Shown in pieces: positions 39,780-49,959 of a DNA stretch of 64,000 nt. Position 1 is the first letter of the stretch. Each line of letters begins with the position of its first letter. The translations under genes were made by a program, and so were the position numbers. The notes below the pieces were generated by a model. The model was given only the letters and a program-made list of their open reading frames with translations, was not told where the DNA came from and searched no databases. Origin of the DNA: Prorocentrum cordatum (lineage: Eukaryota > Sar > Dinophyceae > Prorocentrales > Prorocentraceae); assembly GCA_963575745.1 (NCBI GenBank), contig CAUYUJ010016369.1, forward strand, positions 107,001-171,000, given 5' to 3'.

Positions 39780-40440
39780 CCGGGCCCAGCAGACCTCTGG
39801 CGACTTTGGGTGACGGGCTCCTCTAGGAGGGGAACAGCTCAGGGGGGGGAACGTCGACCTGCAAAAGGCCATGCGTCGCCGATGAATCGGCGAATAGCGA
39901 ATCCGCACGTTCCCGGGCGGGGTGGGCCATCGGCCCCTCTCGGCGATGAGTGGGTGATTGGGGGTCGATGCCCCCCCTTCATGAGCCTAACCCCACCCTA
40001 GCGTTGCCCCAGCTGAGAGCACGGCAGCGGTGCTTTGTCATGTGCGTCGCTTGCAGGTCCAGGGGCCGTCAACAAAAACGACTCGGAATGAAAGACAGGA
40101 GAAGGCGTCGAGAGATCCTGGGGCGAGCAAGTCGAACGAATCGACTCGCCAGCAGAAGCCCTGGCACGAGAGCGGAGCGGGAGGAGAGCACGCAGCGGTA
40201 TGTTTGTAGGTGCGCATGCATGTATGCTGCTGCGTAAACAGCCCCGGGAGAGGGATTCAAGCAGGGAGAGCATACGCACACGCACGTTTAACAATATCCG
40301 CCACCGTGCCGCGAGGTACGAAGTGGAGTGGCCTCATGTCGCTGCGAATCATCGTAAACATCCAACGGGTTATTCAAGGACCCCAGTCCCCAGGGGCGTC
40401 GGGGGCTCGTTGAGGGCACTTTCCCTAGGCCCCAGAAGCG
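39780..40440. other. Unique sequence, no gene supported
   Basis: Frames up to 108 codons on the plus strand and 98 on the minus, without motifs or clear coding composition. No array or hairpin noted. Confidence 0.35.
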
Positions 40441-40559
40441 CTCATGGACTGTCCTTGAGCCGTCTCGCGGGACTCTTGGGACGCCTTGGATGTTCTGGGG
40501 GCTGGCGCAAGAAACCCAAAGCATAGATCAAAGTAGTGCGGCAGTTATTTACAGATTCT

Positions 40560-40858
40560 AGCCGTTTCGAATTTAGAGGACAACGTCCAAGACGGCCCGT
40601 TGATGCTCCCCAGAGATAGCCCCGGGCACACGCGGGGCCAAGAAAGGCACCCATGACGGACGGCCCCGAGAGGGGAGCAAAAAACGCACCAACGCCGAGC
40701 CACTCCTCCAAGGAGGCCCACGGATCCTCCTCGGCTTGCTGCTACCCTTGCTGCTACCCCTCAACTCTGCCATCGCGCGCCCCGCTCTTGGTCGGTGCCT
40801 TGGACGCGTCCTCCTTGCCACAGGACGCGATGTACAGGGCGTACTCGGGGGGCGGCTT
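40560..40858 (-). CDS. Exon-like frame with two in-frame TAG codons
   Basis: One minus-strand frame reads KPPPEYALYIASCGKEDASK, APTKSGARDGRVEG, then TAG-Gln-Gln-Gly-TAG-Gln-Gln, then AEEDPWASLEEWLGVGAFFA and PLSGPSVMGAFLGPA. Both sides of the stops look coding and are in phase. The stops (plus 40742-40744 and 40754-40756) lie in a 12-bp direct duplication (GGGTAGCAGCAA twice). It could be a nonsense-bearing duplication, a very short intron, or two exons with coincidental phase. The protein is unrecognised. Confidence 0.4.
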
Positions 40859-40879
40859 CGAGGAAGCCGCCCTTCGTCC

Positions 40880-41375
40880 CCCCCCCCCTCCTCCTCATGC
40901 CCCCTCCTCCTCCCCTCCTCCTCCTACTCCTCAGCATCCCTCCTCCCTTTTCATCCTCCCATCTGCCCCCCCTCCATCCTTTCTCGTCCCTCTCCCAGGC
41001 GCCGCCGCGGGCGGTGGGACCAGTGAGTCCCAGGTCCCAGGCCCCCAGGATGTCGCAGGCCCGCCTGGTCGCAACCTCCTTCTCCCGTCCCCTACACCAT
41101 GATCCTCAATATCCCTCTCATACACCCCCTCCTCCTACTCCCCCTCCTCCTCCTCCTCCTCTTCCTCCTCCTCCTCCTCCTCCTCCTCCTCCTCCTCCTC
41201 CTTCTTATCCATTTACTCCACCTCCTACTGTTCATTCTCCCCCGTCCTGCCTCCCATCCTCCCAACCGCAAGCCCCTCCTCTTCCTGCTCTCCCTTCTGC
41301 TCCTTCTTCTTTCTCTCTTCCTCATCGTCATCCTCCTCCTCCTCCTTCTCCTCTTCCTCCTCCTCGCGAATATGA
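40880..41375. repeat. CTC/TCC-rich tract
   Basis: Pyrimidine-rich on the plus strand, with a pure CTC core at 41140-41210. It would be an intron between the exon-like pieces at 41380-41480 and 40560-40858. Confidence 0.8.
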
Positions 41376-41382
41376 GCCCTCA

Positions 41383-41480
41383 AATTGACGTCCAATGGGA
41401 GCTGATCCCCGCCAGCGAGAGAAGCCGCGGAAGTCCTGTTCGGCGGTGACGCTGAAGGCGTTGATGCCCGTCAGCTCGAG
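41383..41480 (-). CDS. Exon-like segment, unrecognised
   Basis: The minus strand has ACCGGAG, then VILELTGINAFSVTAEQDFR, GFSRWRGSAPIGRQFEG, then the purine side of the CTC tract. Rich residue mix, no repeat beneath. The acceptor is weak (GAG). Unrecognised. Confidence 0.4.
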
Positions 41481-41724
41481 AATGACCTCCGGTCAGACCG
41501 CATGGAAGCCGCTGCCCTGTCCCCCTCCCCCCTCCCCGAGCGGCCGCTGCACCCCGCCCATTCCGCCTCTCCTGATCGAGGGGAGTGAGGAAGGGAAGGG
41601 AGGAAGGGGAGGAGCAGGAACTGGCGCTGCTGCGCTGCTGTCGCTCCCTCCCTATGCTGCTCAATCTCGCCATCATCCTTGTAGGGCTCCGACCACCTGC
41701 CTTAAACTCGAGAAGGAAAAACAG

Positions 41725-41775
41725 AGGAGGAGGAGGAGGAGGAGGAGGAGGAGGAGGAGGAGGAGGCGGGAGGTG
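41725..41775. repeat. (GGA)n microsatellite
   Basis: Pure GGA/GAG triplets, about 50 bp. Confidence 0.95.
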
Positions 41776-42389
41776 GAGGAGGGAGTTGGAGAGAGGCGGA
41801 AGAGGGGGGATGGGCGCCTGGGTCGCTCCCCCCCGGGTGTCTCGAACGCCTCGGCCCGCCGGGATCCCAGATCGTCTGGTGACAGGCTGTCTGCGGCCAC
41901 CCGCACGCCCCGGCCAAGGAGAGGTTGCGATAACGCAAAGATGCGCGACCGCATGAGCATTCAAAACGAAGTTTTGGGCATGTTCAGGTCATCGGGCCAT
42001 CTAGCAGCAGAAGGCTTTGGGACCCCTCACTTCCATCGAACTTTCAGCACCGTCGGTCGACCTCGCTGGCCGTGCTACCGAGTCATCACCTACATGTACT
42101 TCGGTGTCTGCTTCTCCGTTTGCGCAGAATTGGTTGCATCTTGATGGTCATCTCCTTACACATCATCGTCGTTATTCCTGTCCTGCCCCATCCAACACTA
42201 AGAAAGGATATGCGCACCGTACGTTGTGCACGTCCTTCGTGTACAGCCCCCCTGGACGTGCCAGGAATGTGGCCAGGCACGTGGCTTCGGAATGTGGCTT
42301 AGGAATCTAGCTCCCCCGAGCGTGGTTAGTGTGTACATTTGTATAACGATATCTATATATATATATATGTGTATATATATGACGTCCCA

Positions 42390-42790
42390 CCGCTTACACC
42401 CATGCGCATAAGCCGAGCACGTTCAGATCTCAGGAATTGCGCACCAGATACCCGAATCTCTGAACGACGCCAGCCTCCAGGGTCCAAGCTGTACAGTTTC
42501 GGGCCGCAGATCCAGAGGACGCCAGAGCTCGAACGTGCAACTGTATCTCGGCGCATGCAGAAGATACCGGGTCTGGCCTCGTGGGCCTCCGCCTGCTCAT
42601 CGAAGAGCGCGGGGGCTGTACATAAGCCTACTGACTGCGCCCCCCGCCTACAAGCCATACCCAACCTCCCTCCTGTGCACTTCCCTGATGTACCTGCTAT
42701 GGCATTCAGCCGCCCCTCAGTCACGGGCGCGGGAAAGGCGGGGGGACATCGTAAAGCCCCGCCAGTGGCAATCTTTCGGCCTGGCAGTGC
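42390..42790 (-). CDS. Open minus-strand frame, hypothetical exon
   Basis: Part of a long minus-strand frame. The coding-like portion is VTEGRLNAIAGTSGKCTGGR, ALFDEQAEAHEARPGIFCMR, RDTVARSSSGVLWICGPKLY and SEIRVSGAQFLRSERARLMR. Upstream (42800-43090) the frame is Pro-rich repeat, and downstream it runs into a TATA microsatellite (42345-42385). Unrecognised. Confidence 0.35.
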
Positions 42791-43289
42791 GGAGGCGGGA
42801 CAGCAGCGATGAAGCGAACACTGCAAGACGGCGAACGGGGATTGGGAGAAGGTGGGGAAAGAAGGGGGAGGGGATGGACAGGAGAGGGTGGGGCGGGGAC
42901 GGGAAGGGATAAGGGGCGGGGGGGTGGGGGAAGCGGGGGGACGAGAGGAAGAGGCACGGTCGAAGGGGGGGGGGGGGCTGGATGCGCTTTGGTGGCAAGG
43001 GGTGGGAGGAGGACGAGGAGCATAGTAAGGACGAGCAGGAACAGGAAGAGCAGGAGCAGGACGATGAGGAGGATGAGGATAAACAAGGAAATAAAGGGGG
43101 AGGATGAGAAGCATGAACCAGAGGAGGAGGGCGAGGAACATGTTGGCGAGGAGGTGGAGGAGGACGTCGATGGGGGGATGGGCGAGGGGGATGGGGCAAG
43201 CTAGGTGCGCTCGCCTCAGATCTGACGTCCTACCCCTCCCTCCCATCCCTTACCATGGCGTATATCCCCTCTCTATTCGCACAGTCGGA

Positions 43290-43660
43290 TGTCGAGAAGG
43301 GCAATGGTCCCGAGAGGGTGCGCGATGCCACCGCGATGCATCGTAGAGCACGTTATAGCTGGGCGTAGAAGAGCACGGCAGAGCGTCGTATATCGTAGCA
43401 TGGCGTGGAGTTGCGTAGTGAAGAATTGCATCGCAAAGCATTGCAACGCAAATAATGGCATCGCACAGCGGCACAGAACAGAACATGGCTTAGCATGGCG
43501 TTGAACATCAAAACGTAGCATGGCATAGCATGGCGTGGCACTGCGTAGTCAAGCACTGCATATCCTAGCATGCCGCTGAAGGCATGGCATCGCACACTGG
43601 AACGCCACATAGCACTGCATTGCATGCCGTGGCATGGCACTGGAAATAATGACGCCAACG
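43290..43660. repeat. Degenerate GCATGGC/GCATTGC short repeat
   Basis: Many imperfect 9-12-bp units such as TAGCATGGCGT, GCATCGCAAAGCATTGC and GGCATCGCACA. No gene seen. Confidence 0.7.
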
Positions 43661-43800
43661 CTGCAGCGGGAGCACGATTCGGAACGAGCGGAAGCGCGGA
43701 AATGAGGCCAACGCTGCAGCGGAAGCACGATTCGGAACGAGCGGAAGCCCGAACATGAGGCCAGCGCTTCAGCGAGAGCAACATTTTGAAACAAAAACGC
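43660..43800. repeat. Two to three tandem ~56-bp units
   Basis: CCAACGCTGCAGCGG...GCACGATTCGGAACGAGCGG begins at about 43654 and again at about 43709, with a third partial unit (CCAGCGCTTCAGCGAGAGCA) at about 43762. Confidence 0.75.
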
Positions 43801-43819
43801 AGCCAAAACCCACATCCCA

Positions 43820-44290
43820 AAAAACCTATGAGTAGAAAACAATACGCGGAGGGGGGCCGAACATCTTCCGGACGTCGTAGAGAGAGAGAGGAGAGTAGTA
43901 TTCATTTTGTGTAGCTGTAAATTGACAAAGAGGCAAAGGAAAGAAGATGGAGAAACACATTGTGTCAAGCAACGCATGTTTGGAAAAGCAAAACAAAAAG
44001 CGGATGCACGTGTACAGCGAGAAACGTCGTGACTGAGTGTGGGGATAAAGAGATACAGGCATGGGTGAAGCAAGAGATGCAGCTAGTTGTGCATATAGCT
44101 GTGCATATACAGATAGGACCACCCTACGGGTGATAAGGAGGTTGGTGGGGGGTGTAAGGGGGAGGCGGTCAAAGCGCGATGACTCCCACATGCCGCCACC
44201 AAAAGATGCATGCGCGGGCAAATCAACACCACCGACTTCCGCTTGCTTCTACTAACTCATGGGTCTATCTTTCCATGCTTCTTTATATCC
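43820..44290. other. AT-richer unique sequence, no gene supported
   Basis: Minus-strand frames rich in Phe, Leu and Cys overlap here but no one is favoured. A GAGAGAG tract is at about 43880-43895. Confidence 0.35.
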
Positions 44291-44297
44291 ATCACTC

Positions 44298-45010
44298 TAT
44301 CTGGACAACCATCGGGACAACCATCGGGACAACCATCGGGACAACCATCGTGACAACCATCGGGACGACCATCGGGGCAACCATCGGGACAACCATCGGG
44401 ACAAACATCGGGACAACCATCGGGAAACCCATCGGGACAACCATCGGGACCACCATCGGGACAACCATCAGGACCACCATCGGGAAAACCATTGGGACAA
44501 CCATCGGGGCAACCATCGGGACAACCATCGGGACAACAATCGGGACGACCATCGGGGCAACCATCGGGACAACCATCGGGACAACCACCGGGACAACCAT
44601 CGGGACAACCATCGGGACAACCATCGGGACAGCCATCGGGAAAACCCGCGGGACAACCATCGGGACAACAATCGGGAAAACCATCGGGACAACCATCGGG
44701 ACCACCATTGGGAAAACCATCGGGACAACCATCGGGACAACCATCGGGGCAACCATCTGGTCAACCCATCGGGACAACCATCGGGACAACAATCGGGAAA
44801 ACCATCGGGACAACCAGCGGGACAACTATCAGGACACACCATCGGGACAACCATCGGGACAACAATCGGGAAAACCCGCGGGACAACCATTGGGACAACA
44901 ATCGGGAAAACCATCGGAACACCCAACCATCGGGACAACCATCGGAACAACCATGGGGACAACCATCGGGACAACCATCGGGACAACCCGCGGGACAACC
45001 ATCGGGGGCC
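44298..45010. repeat. 12-bp minisatellite (ACAACCATCGGG), about 58 units
   Basis: ACAACCATCGGG repeated with variants (ACCACC, ACGACC, AAAACC, CCCGCG). The period of 12 keeps phase, so frames read Gly-Thr-Thr-Ile, Asp-Asn-His-Arg or Gln-Pro-Ser-Gly on the plus strand and Val-Val-Pro-Met or Trp-Leu-Ser-Arg on the minus. All six frames stay open over long stretches, so I do not call a gene. Confidence 0.95.
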
Positions 45011-45184
45011 GCGCCCAGCTGGGGGGGGAGGGGCGGGCGACCTGTTGGGCTCCATGTGGCCTCTGCAAGTGCAGGAACTCGAGCAGCTTCGCCTCGCCTG
45101 CTCGCACGACACGAACCGAAACCAAAACCGATTGCCCGGTTGGGGTCACGTCCGCTCACACCCCCAACCTCCCATACACGAGCA

Positions 45185-45437
45185 TAGGTATAGACATGCG
45201 ACACACATATGTGTACTCACATAAATCCAGATACGTATACACATGCATACATACAGACATACACACATATACATATATAGATGTACATACATGCATACAT
45301 ACAGACATGCACACATACACACGCAGACATCCATACATACACACATACAAACATACATATACATACATACATGCCACATGCATGCATACCTGCATAACTA
45401 CCAGCATACATACACAAACCTACATGCACATATACAT
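45185..45437. repeat. ATAC/ACAT microsatellite
   Basis: ACATACATAC and ACACATAC tetranucleotides. It resumes at 46247-46632, on the far side of the fold-back element. Confidence 0.9.
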
Positions 45438-46246
45438 ACGAGAGAGCATGATCCACCGCCGCTTTACTGTGGAAAATTGCCGCCCTTTTCCTCCGGAACC
45501 CGGGGGTCCCCCCCCCCCTCCGAAAATCCCCCCCCCCCCCTGCTGGAACCCCCCTCCCCCCCCCCCCTCCCCCGGCAAACCCCCCCCCCTCCCTCCCCCC
45601 CCCCCCCCCCTCGAGCTCGAAAACCGGAGGGGGGGTCACTACCGGTTCGAACCACTGAGCTGTCCCACTGTTCCCACCACTGTCCCCACTGTCCCTACCA
45701 CTGTCCCCACTGTACCTCTGTCCCATTGTCCCACCGCCGTCCTCGCCACCGCCTTCACCACTGTCCCCACCACCACTGTACCCTCCACTGTCCTACTGTT
45801 TCCACCACATTCCCACTGTCCCCACACCACTGTCCCCACCACCACCGTCCCCACCACTGTCCCACTGTCCCCACTGTTCCCACCATTGTCCTCACCATTG
45901 TCCCCACCACTACCGTCCCCACCACTGTCCCACTGTCCCCACCACTGTCCCGCTGTCCCCTCACCACTGTCCCCACCACCACCGTCCCCACCACTGTCCG
46001 CACCCCCCCTCGGTTTTCGAGGGGGGGGGGGGTTCGAACCGGTAGTGACCCCCCCCGGTTTTCGAGCTCGAGGGGGGGGGGGGGTTCGAACCGGTAGTGA
46101 CCCCCCCCCCTTTTCATGATGAGGGGGGGGGGGGAGGGGTTCGAACCGGTAGTGACCCCTCCGGTTTTCCGGAGGGGGGGGGGGAGGGGTTCGAACCGGT
46201 AGTGCCCCCCCCCGGTTTTCCGCTAGCAGCGGTAGAACACGCTCTT
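45438..46246. repeat. Fold-back element with imperfect terminal inverted repeats
   Basis: The left end, GAGAGAGCATGATCCACCGC, resembles the reverse complement of the right end (GCGGTAGAACACGCTCTTTC). Inside, CACTACCGGTTCGAACC (about 45635) is inverted with respect to four copies of GGTTCGAACCGGTAGTG near 46031, 46083, 46137 and 46187, spaced about 52 bp. Poly-C and poly-G runs flank each. The centre (45655-46005) is a CCACTGTCCCCA-type minisatellite. No ORF. The ATAC microsatellite lies on both sides, so it looks inserted there. Confidence 0.65.
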
Positions 46247-46632
46247 TCATACATACATGCCCGCATGCATACATACAGACAAACACTCATAATTACATGC
46301 ATATATACATTCAAGCATACATAACTACACACATAGACTCACGACACACATACCTGCATGCATGTCTGCATACATACATACACACAAGTATATTACTACA
46401 TACATACACACATACATACACACATACTCACACACACGCGTGCAGGTAGTATTCCAAATATATGTATATAGGTGTGTATATATTCAGACACGTATACGCA
46501 GGTACATGTATACACACACATACATACAAATACATTCACATATTCCCATACATGAATGCATACACATACGCACACACTATATATAATCGTTGCATGTGCA
46601 CGTGTAGGCACGCACATATATATGTATATGTA
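46247..46632. repeat. ATAC/TATG microsatellite
   Basis: CATACATA tetranucleotides, ending TATGTATATGTA immediately before the outer end (B2) of the tyrosine-recombinase element. Confidence 0.9.
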
Positions 46633-46762
46633 TCCTTTATGCCAAGACCAGAGAAACTGGAATCATATCGAGATGCTACCTAGAAGCATCGCCTGCCTAA
46701 AGACTGGGCCCGAGAGAAACTGTCACGATGAGACGTACACAGACGGCGAGGGCCCACAACCC
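46633..46762 (-). repeat. B2, outer 130-bp terminal repeat
   Basis: 130 bp, from TCCTTTATGCCAAGACCAGA to GGGCCCACAACCC. It differs from B1 (46900-47029) at four positions that I can see. It borders microsatellite DNA on its outer side. Confidence 0.85.
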
Positions 46763-46795
46763 AGATGGAAGTGGAGGAGGAGAGGAGGCAGGAGG

Positions 46796-46900
46796 ACCCT
46801 GAACAACTTGAGCCGTGGGATTGCGGAGCGGAAAACAGGCCCACGGCGACACACGTATGAGACGGCCCAAGCAACAGGAGTACCCCATCCTTCAAGCACT
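46796..46900 (-). repeat. A2, internal 105-bp repeat
   Basis: Starts ACCCTGAACAACTTGAGCC and ends CATCCTTCAAGCACT. Four differences from A1. It abuts B1 directly and is separated from B2 by 33 bp of purine-rich sequence (46763-46795). Confidence 0.85.
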
Positions 46901-47029
46901 CCTTTATGCCAAGACCAGAAAAACTTGAATCATATCGAGATGCTACCTCGAAGCATCGCCTGCCTAAAGACTGGGCCCGAGCGAAACTGTCACGATGAGA
47001 CGTACACAGACGGCGAGGGCCCACAACCC
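46900..47029 (-). repeat. B1, internal 130-bp repeat
   Basis: Direct copy of B2, lying between the methyltransferase-like coding region and A2. The B1-A2 junction is the piece thought to guide circle formation in split-repeat elements. Confidence 0.85.
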
Positions 47030-47761
47030 GTCCCCAGCACCAGAAGCTGTTCTTATGAGGGAGAGGAGGGAGGGAGGCGACCACAGAGGAGGAAATAGCA
47101 TTACAGAGAGAAGTGGGATATGGCTCCGCCCGCCTGGTCCAGAAAACACCTGAGGGGTCTTTGCCTTCGAGGGCCTGGTGGCGGTGGCCAGTGCGTCGAC
47201 ACACTCTCCCCGTACATCGGCGCTCCCACGATTCCAGACCCGGGAGAGTGCCAACAAAACGAGTGCACTTTCTCCAGGGCATCCCATACATGCAATAATC
47301 TAGCACAACGGCGGACGCTTTCCTCTCAAGAATCTGCATCTCATCTAAAAGCCACAGGCGGGAGGTCCGAGGATTCTCTATGACCCATGGAACGTGACAT
47401 TTGTTGCATTCACGAGCTAGACTGCACGCAACACGCACTAACCTGTTGGCGCTCGACACACGAGCACGCTGCTTTGCATCGAGGTTGGGCAAACCATACA
47501 GATAAGTGTTTGAGCGGAGAGGGCGCGGCCCATTAGGACGATCAGTGGCACGTGAGAAAGTGTTGCACGGCACACCGAACCACATGAAACAACAAGAGCC
47601 AGCACGAATTTTGTCACGAAGAAGCCTCACGACGCCTGGCCGCAACAGATCAGCACCGGGGCCATCGGCGACGTCATAGGCCTCAGCGGGGACTCCGCTC
47701 CGAGCGAGAGCGCGGGCGAGCTGCCCTGAGCCGGAGAAGATCTCGGCCGCAACTCGGCGCT

Positions 47762-49150
47762 TCAGGCACGGGGCGGCTTGGCCACTTGGGACGGCCGTCC
47801 AAGGAGCGCTCCCACGATGGAGGACTCGACAGCCGCGGCGAAGTCGAGCAGCTCCTTCGGGCTGCTGGCCAGCGCCTTCTTCATCACTCCGTGCCTCTCG
47901 TACCTCTTCACCGAACAGAGGGTGGCCCACCTGCCGCGCTTCATGATGTCGGGAAACGTGCGGCGCCCGAGAAGGGCGTCTCGGCTTGGGCCGCTGTGGC
48001 GGAGCTGGTAGCTCGTGAGGTTCCGCTTGTCGAGTCCGAGGTCGAGGCGCGCCTGATCGAAGTCCTTCCTGAAGGCAGCGGGCTTCGTGACGAACAGGGG
48101 CTCGTGCGGGGCCCGCTGGGCCTTCAAAAGCTCCAGTACCTTGCTGGTTGGAAAGTCCCAGTCCGACAGGGTGACCGCGTCGCCCAGCGCGCCCGTCTTG
48201 GTGGGGACCCCGGCGCTCGAGGAGCCGAGGATGAGCACGCCGCGCTCGTGGCCGCGATGGTCTCCGACCTCTGGGACGAAGTCCTCGGCCCGGAGCCGCG
48301 TCGCCTCGCCAGTGCGCAGGTACGCATCGTGCATCGCCACCGCCCGGCGGGCGCTCTCCAGCCTCCCGCGCCAGAGCATCGCCGCGATGATCGCGACGAC
48401 CCACGCTTGCGGCAGCCCGAAGCGGCAGGCCACGGGAGCGGACTTCCGAAAGCCGCGGAGGGCGCGGGCCGCGCGCGGCAGGCCGCCTAGCCCCGCTCTG
48501 GAGAAGCGCGGGATCCCGAGCTTCACCGCCGCGAGCAGCTTCTCGCCCTGGTCGGCCTGCCACCCATCCAAGTACATCAGGTCCATCAGCTGCACCAACG
48601 CCTCGTCCACGTCCTCGTCCTTGTGGAGGTCGAACCCGTGGTCGACCACGAAGTCCAAGAACTCCCTGAACTTCTGGAGATAGTCGGGGATCGACTGCTT
48701 GCCGACGGACTTCATCTCGAGGAGGCTCACCATGATCCCCTTCAGCTCGAGCTCCTCCTGCATCTCGCGGCCCCCCGCCTCGACGGCCGCTCGGCGGGCC
48801 CTCGCCCGCGCCCGCCGCGCCGGGATCTGCAGCTTGCGGCTCCGGTCGGCGTTGGCGGGCAGCGCCCGCGTTGAGGCAGCGCCCGCCAGGCGGCGGTGCG
48901 TCGGAGGCGGCAACCCCCGGCTGCCGTCGCGGGGGGCGGAGCACGCCTGGCGATGCGGCGCCTGCAGCACCCGCGAGACCCGCGGCCCCTTGACTGGGCG
49001 CCTGCCGGCGGGCCCCTGTGGGAGACCAGCAGATGCCTCGCCATTGGCCTGTGTAGGCGGCAGCAGTCGTCTCATCACCCACGCGAGCTGCCGCGGGTGG
49101 CCCCAAGCCCGAGCCTCGAAGAAGCTTGAGGCGGGCCAGGCCTCGCTCGC
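47762..49150 (-). pseudogene. Tyrosine recombinase of the YR retrotransposon
   Basis: The N-terminal helical domain includes EELELKGIMVSLLEMKSVGK, SIPDYLQKFREFLDFVVDHG and LVQLMDLMYLDGWQADQG. The catalytic domain has box I in MHDAYLRTGEATRLRAEDF, LTSYQLRHSGPSRDALLG (box II; Tyr in place of the usual first His) and GRWATLCSVKRYER with the nucleophilic Tyr (codon 47900-47902). It integrates the circular DNA copy. The frame is open over about 460 codons to a stop at 47762. It begins, after a frame change, just behind RNase H. The catalytic set looks complete, so this may be the best-preserved part. Confidence 0.8.
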
Positions 49151-49159
49151 GGCTGCGAT

Positions 49160-49954
49160 GATCCTCAGCAAGATAACGACGAGAGGCGGCATCAGCAACA
49201 TTGATCTCTGAAGGAACCCAACGCCATCGAATTGTCATGTCCATTGCAACCGTGAACGCGGCATTTTCCCTGCAAAGCATCAGCAAGCCGAAATTGTCCG
49301 CACGTCCCTTGGCAAAAACCAGGATCACACCCAGATTGTCACCTATCTTGAGATGCCGCTTGCCTCGATTGGACAGCGACCGACAAGTGCGCCGCACAGA
49401 TATCAACCCCGTGCGCCCCTCAAGCATAGTGATATGCCCCTCGTCTCTCCAGCGGCCATCCACGCACTCGCGCCAGTCAAAATCCTGGAAGATGGAAGCT
49501 GGGACCTCAGGGAAGTCCTGCGCGGGGCGGGCTGCCACCGTCGCCGAGACCAGTCGCGAGGGAGAACGGACTCAACGCTGCTGAGACACTCCTCGACAGG
49601 AGGGGCCGAACGGAGGGCGTGCTCACGAGGCCCGCCAGGTTGTTCGCACTGGAAAGCGCAACGCCACCTCTCATCGACCTTCCCGATCTCAGAGACCAAC
49701 TCCTCTGGCAGGGTCGCCGTCATGATCCCGCAGCCGGCAGGACTGGCGTCGAACACCTCCACCTCCGAAGCGCAGGGCCGCCGCACGTTGGCCCGCGCAA
49801 AGGGCAGTAGAGCAGCGGCAGCTCGGAGCTCCTCGGCGGCGGTCCGCCAGAGCCGTCGCGGTCGGAGGTAGCGGCACTGCGCGAAGGTGTAGCAACTGCG
49901 GAAGACAGAGAGTAGCGGCCGATGCCCCAGAAACTGGAAGGTAGCATGTCCCAA
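49160..49954 (-). pseudogene. RNase H domain of the YR retrotransposon, split by a frame change
   Basis: First part (49954-49560): LGHATFQFLGHRPLLSVFRS (connection region), then VEVFDASPAGCGIMTATLPE with the first Asp. Second part (49538-49160): DEGHITMLEGRTGLISVRRT with the Glu, GDNLGVILVFAKGRADNFGL with the second Asp, and RWVPSEINVADAASR with the last Asp. This is the Ty3/DIRS type of RNase H. The frame changes near 49540. All four acidic positions are recognisable. Confidence 0.75.
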
Positions 49955-49959
49955 GCTGC

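Larger units (their letters stand above)
46680..47790 (-). pseudogene. Cytosine-5 methyltransferase-like domain of the YR retrotransposon
   Basis: The frame reads RRVAAEIFSGSGQLARALAR (motif I-like, SAM-binding), then CCFMWFGVPCNTFSRATD, whose Pro-Cys (Cys codon 47565-47567) and FS match motif IV of C5 methyltransferases. VPWVIENPRTSRLWLLDEMQ (about 47340-47400) then matches motif VI with ENP in place of ENV. A further block is DYCMYGMPWRKCTRFVGTLP. A classical motif X and target-recognition domain were not found, so it may be divergent or partial. It starts where the recombinase frame stops (47762) in another frame. The open frame continues through B1, A2 and part of B2 to 46680. Retrotransposon-encoded cytosine methyltransferases have been reported in dinoflagellates; function here is inferred. 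Confidence 0.65.

Noticed and set aside
46031-46205. GGTTCGAACC as tRNA T-loop or B-box promoter sequences
   Set aside because: The motif is part of a larger palindrome repeated every 52 bp, with no cloverleaf, A-box or acceptor stem around it.
47820-49100. The middle of the 952-codon minus-strand frame 46680-49538 as protein
   Set aside because: Between RNase H and the methyltransferase-like domain this frame is Arg/Gly/Pro-rich shadow sequence. The real product there is the recombinase in another frame.
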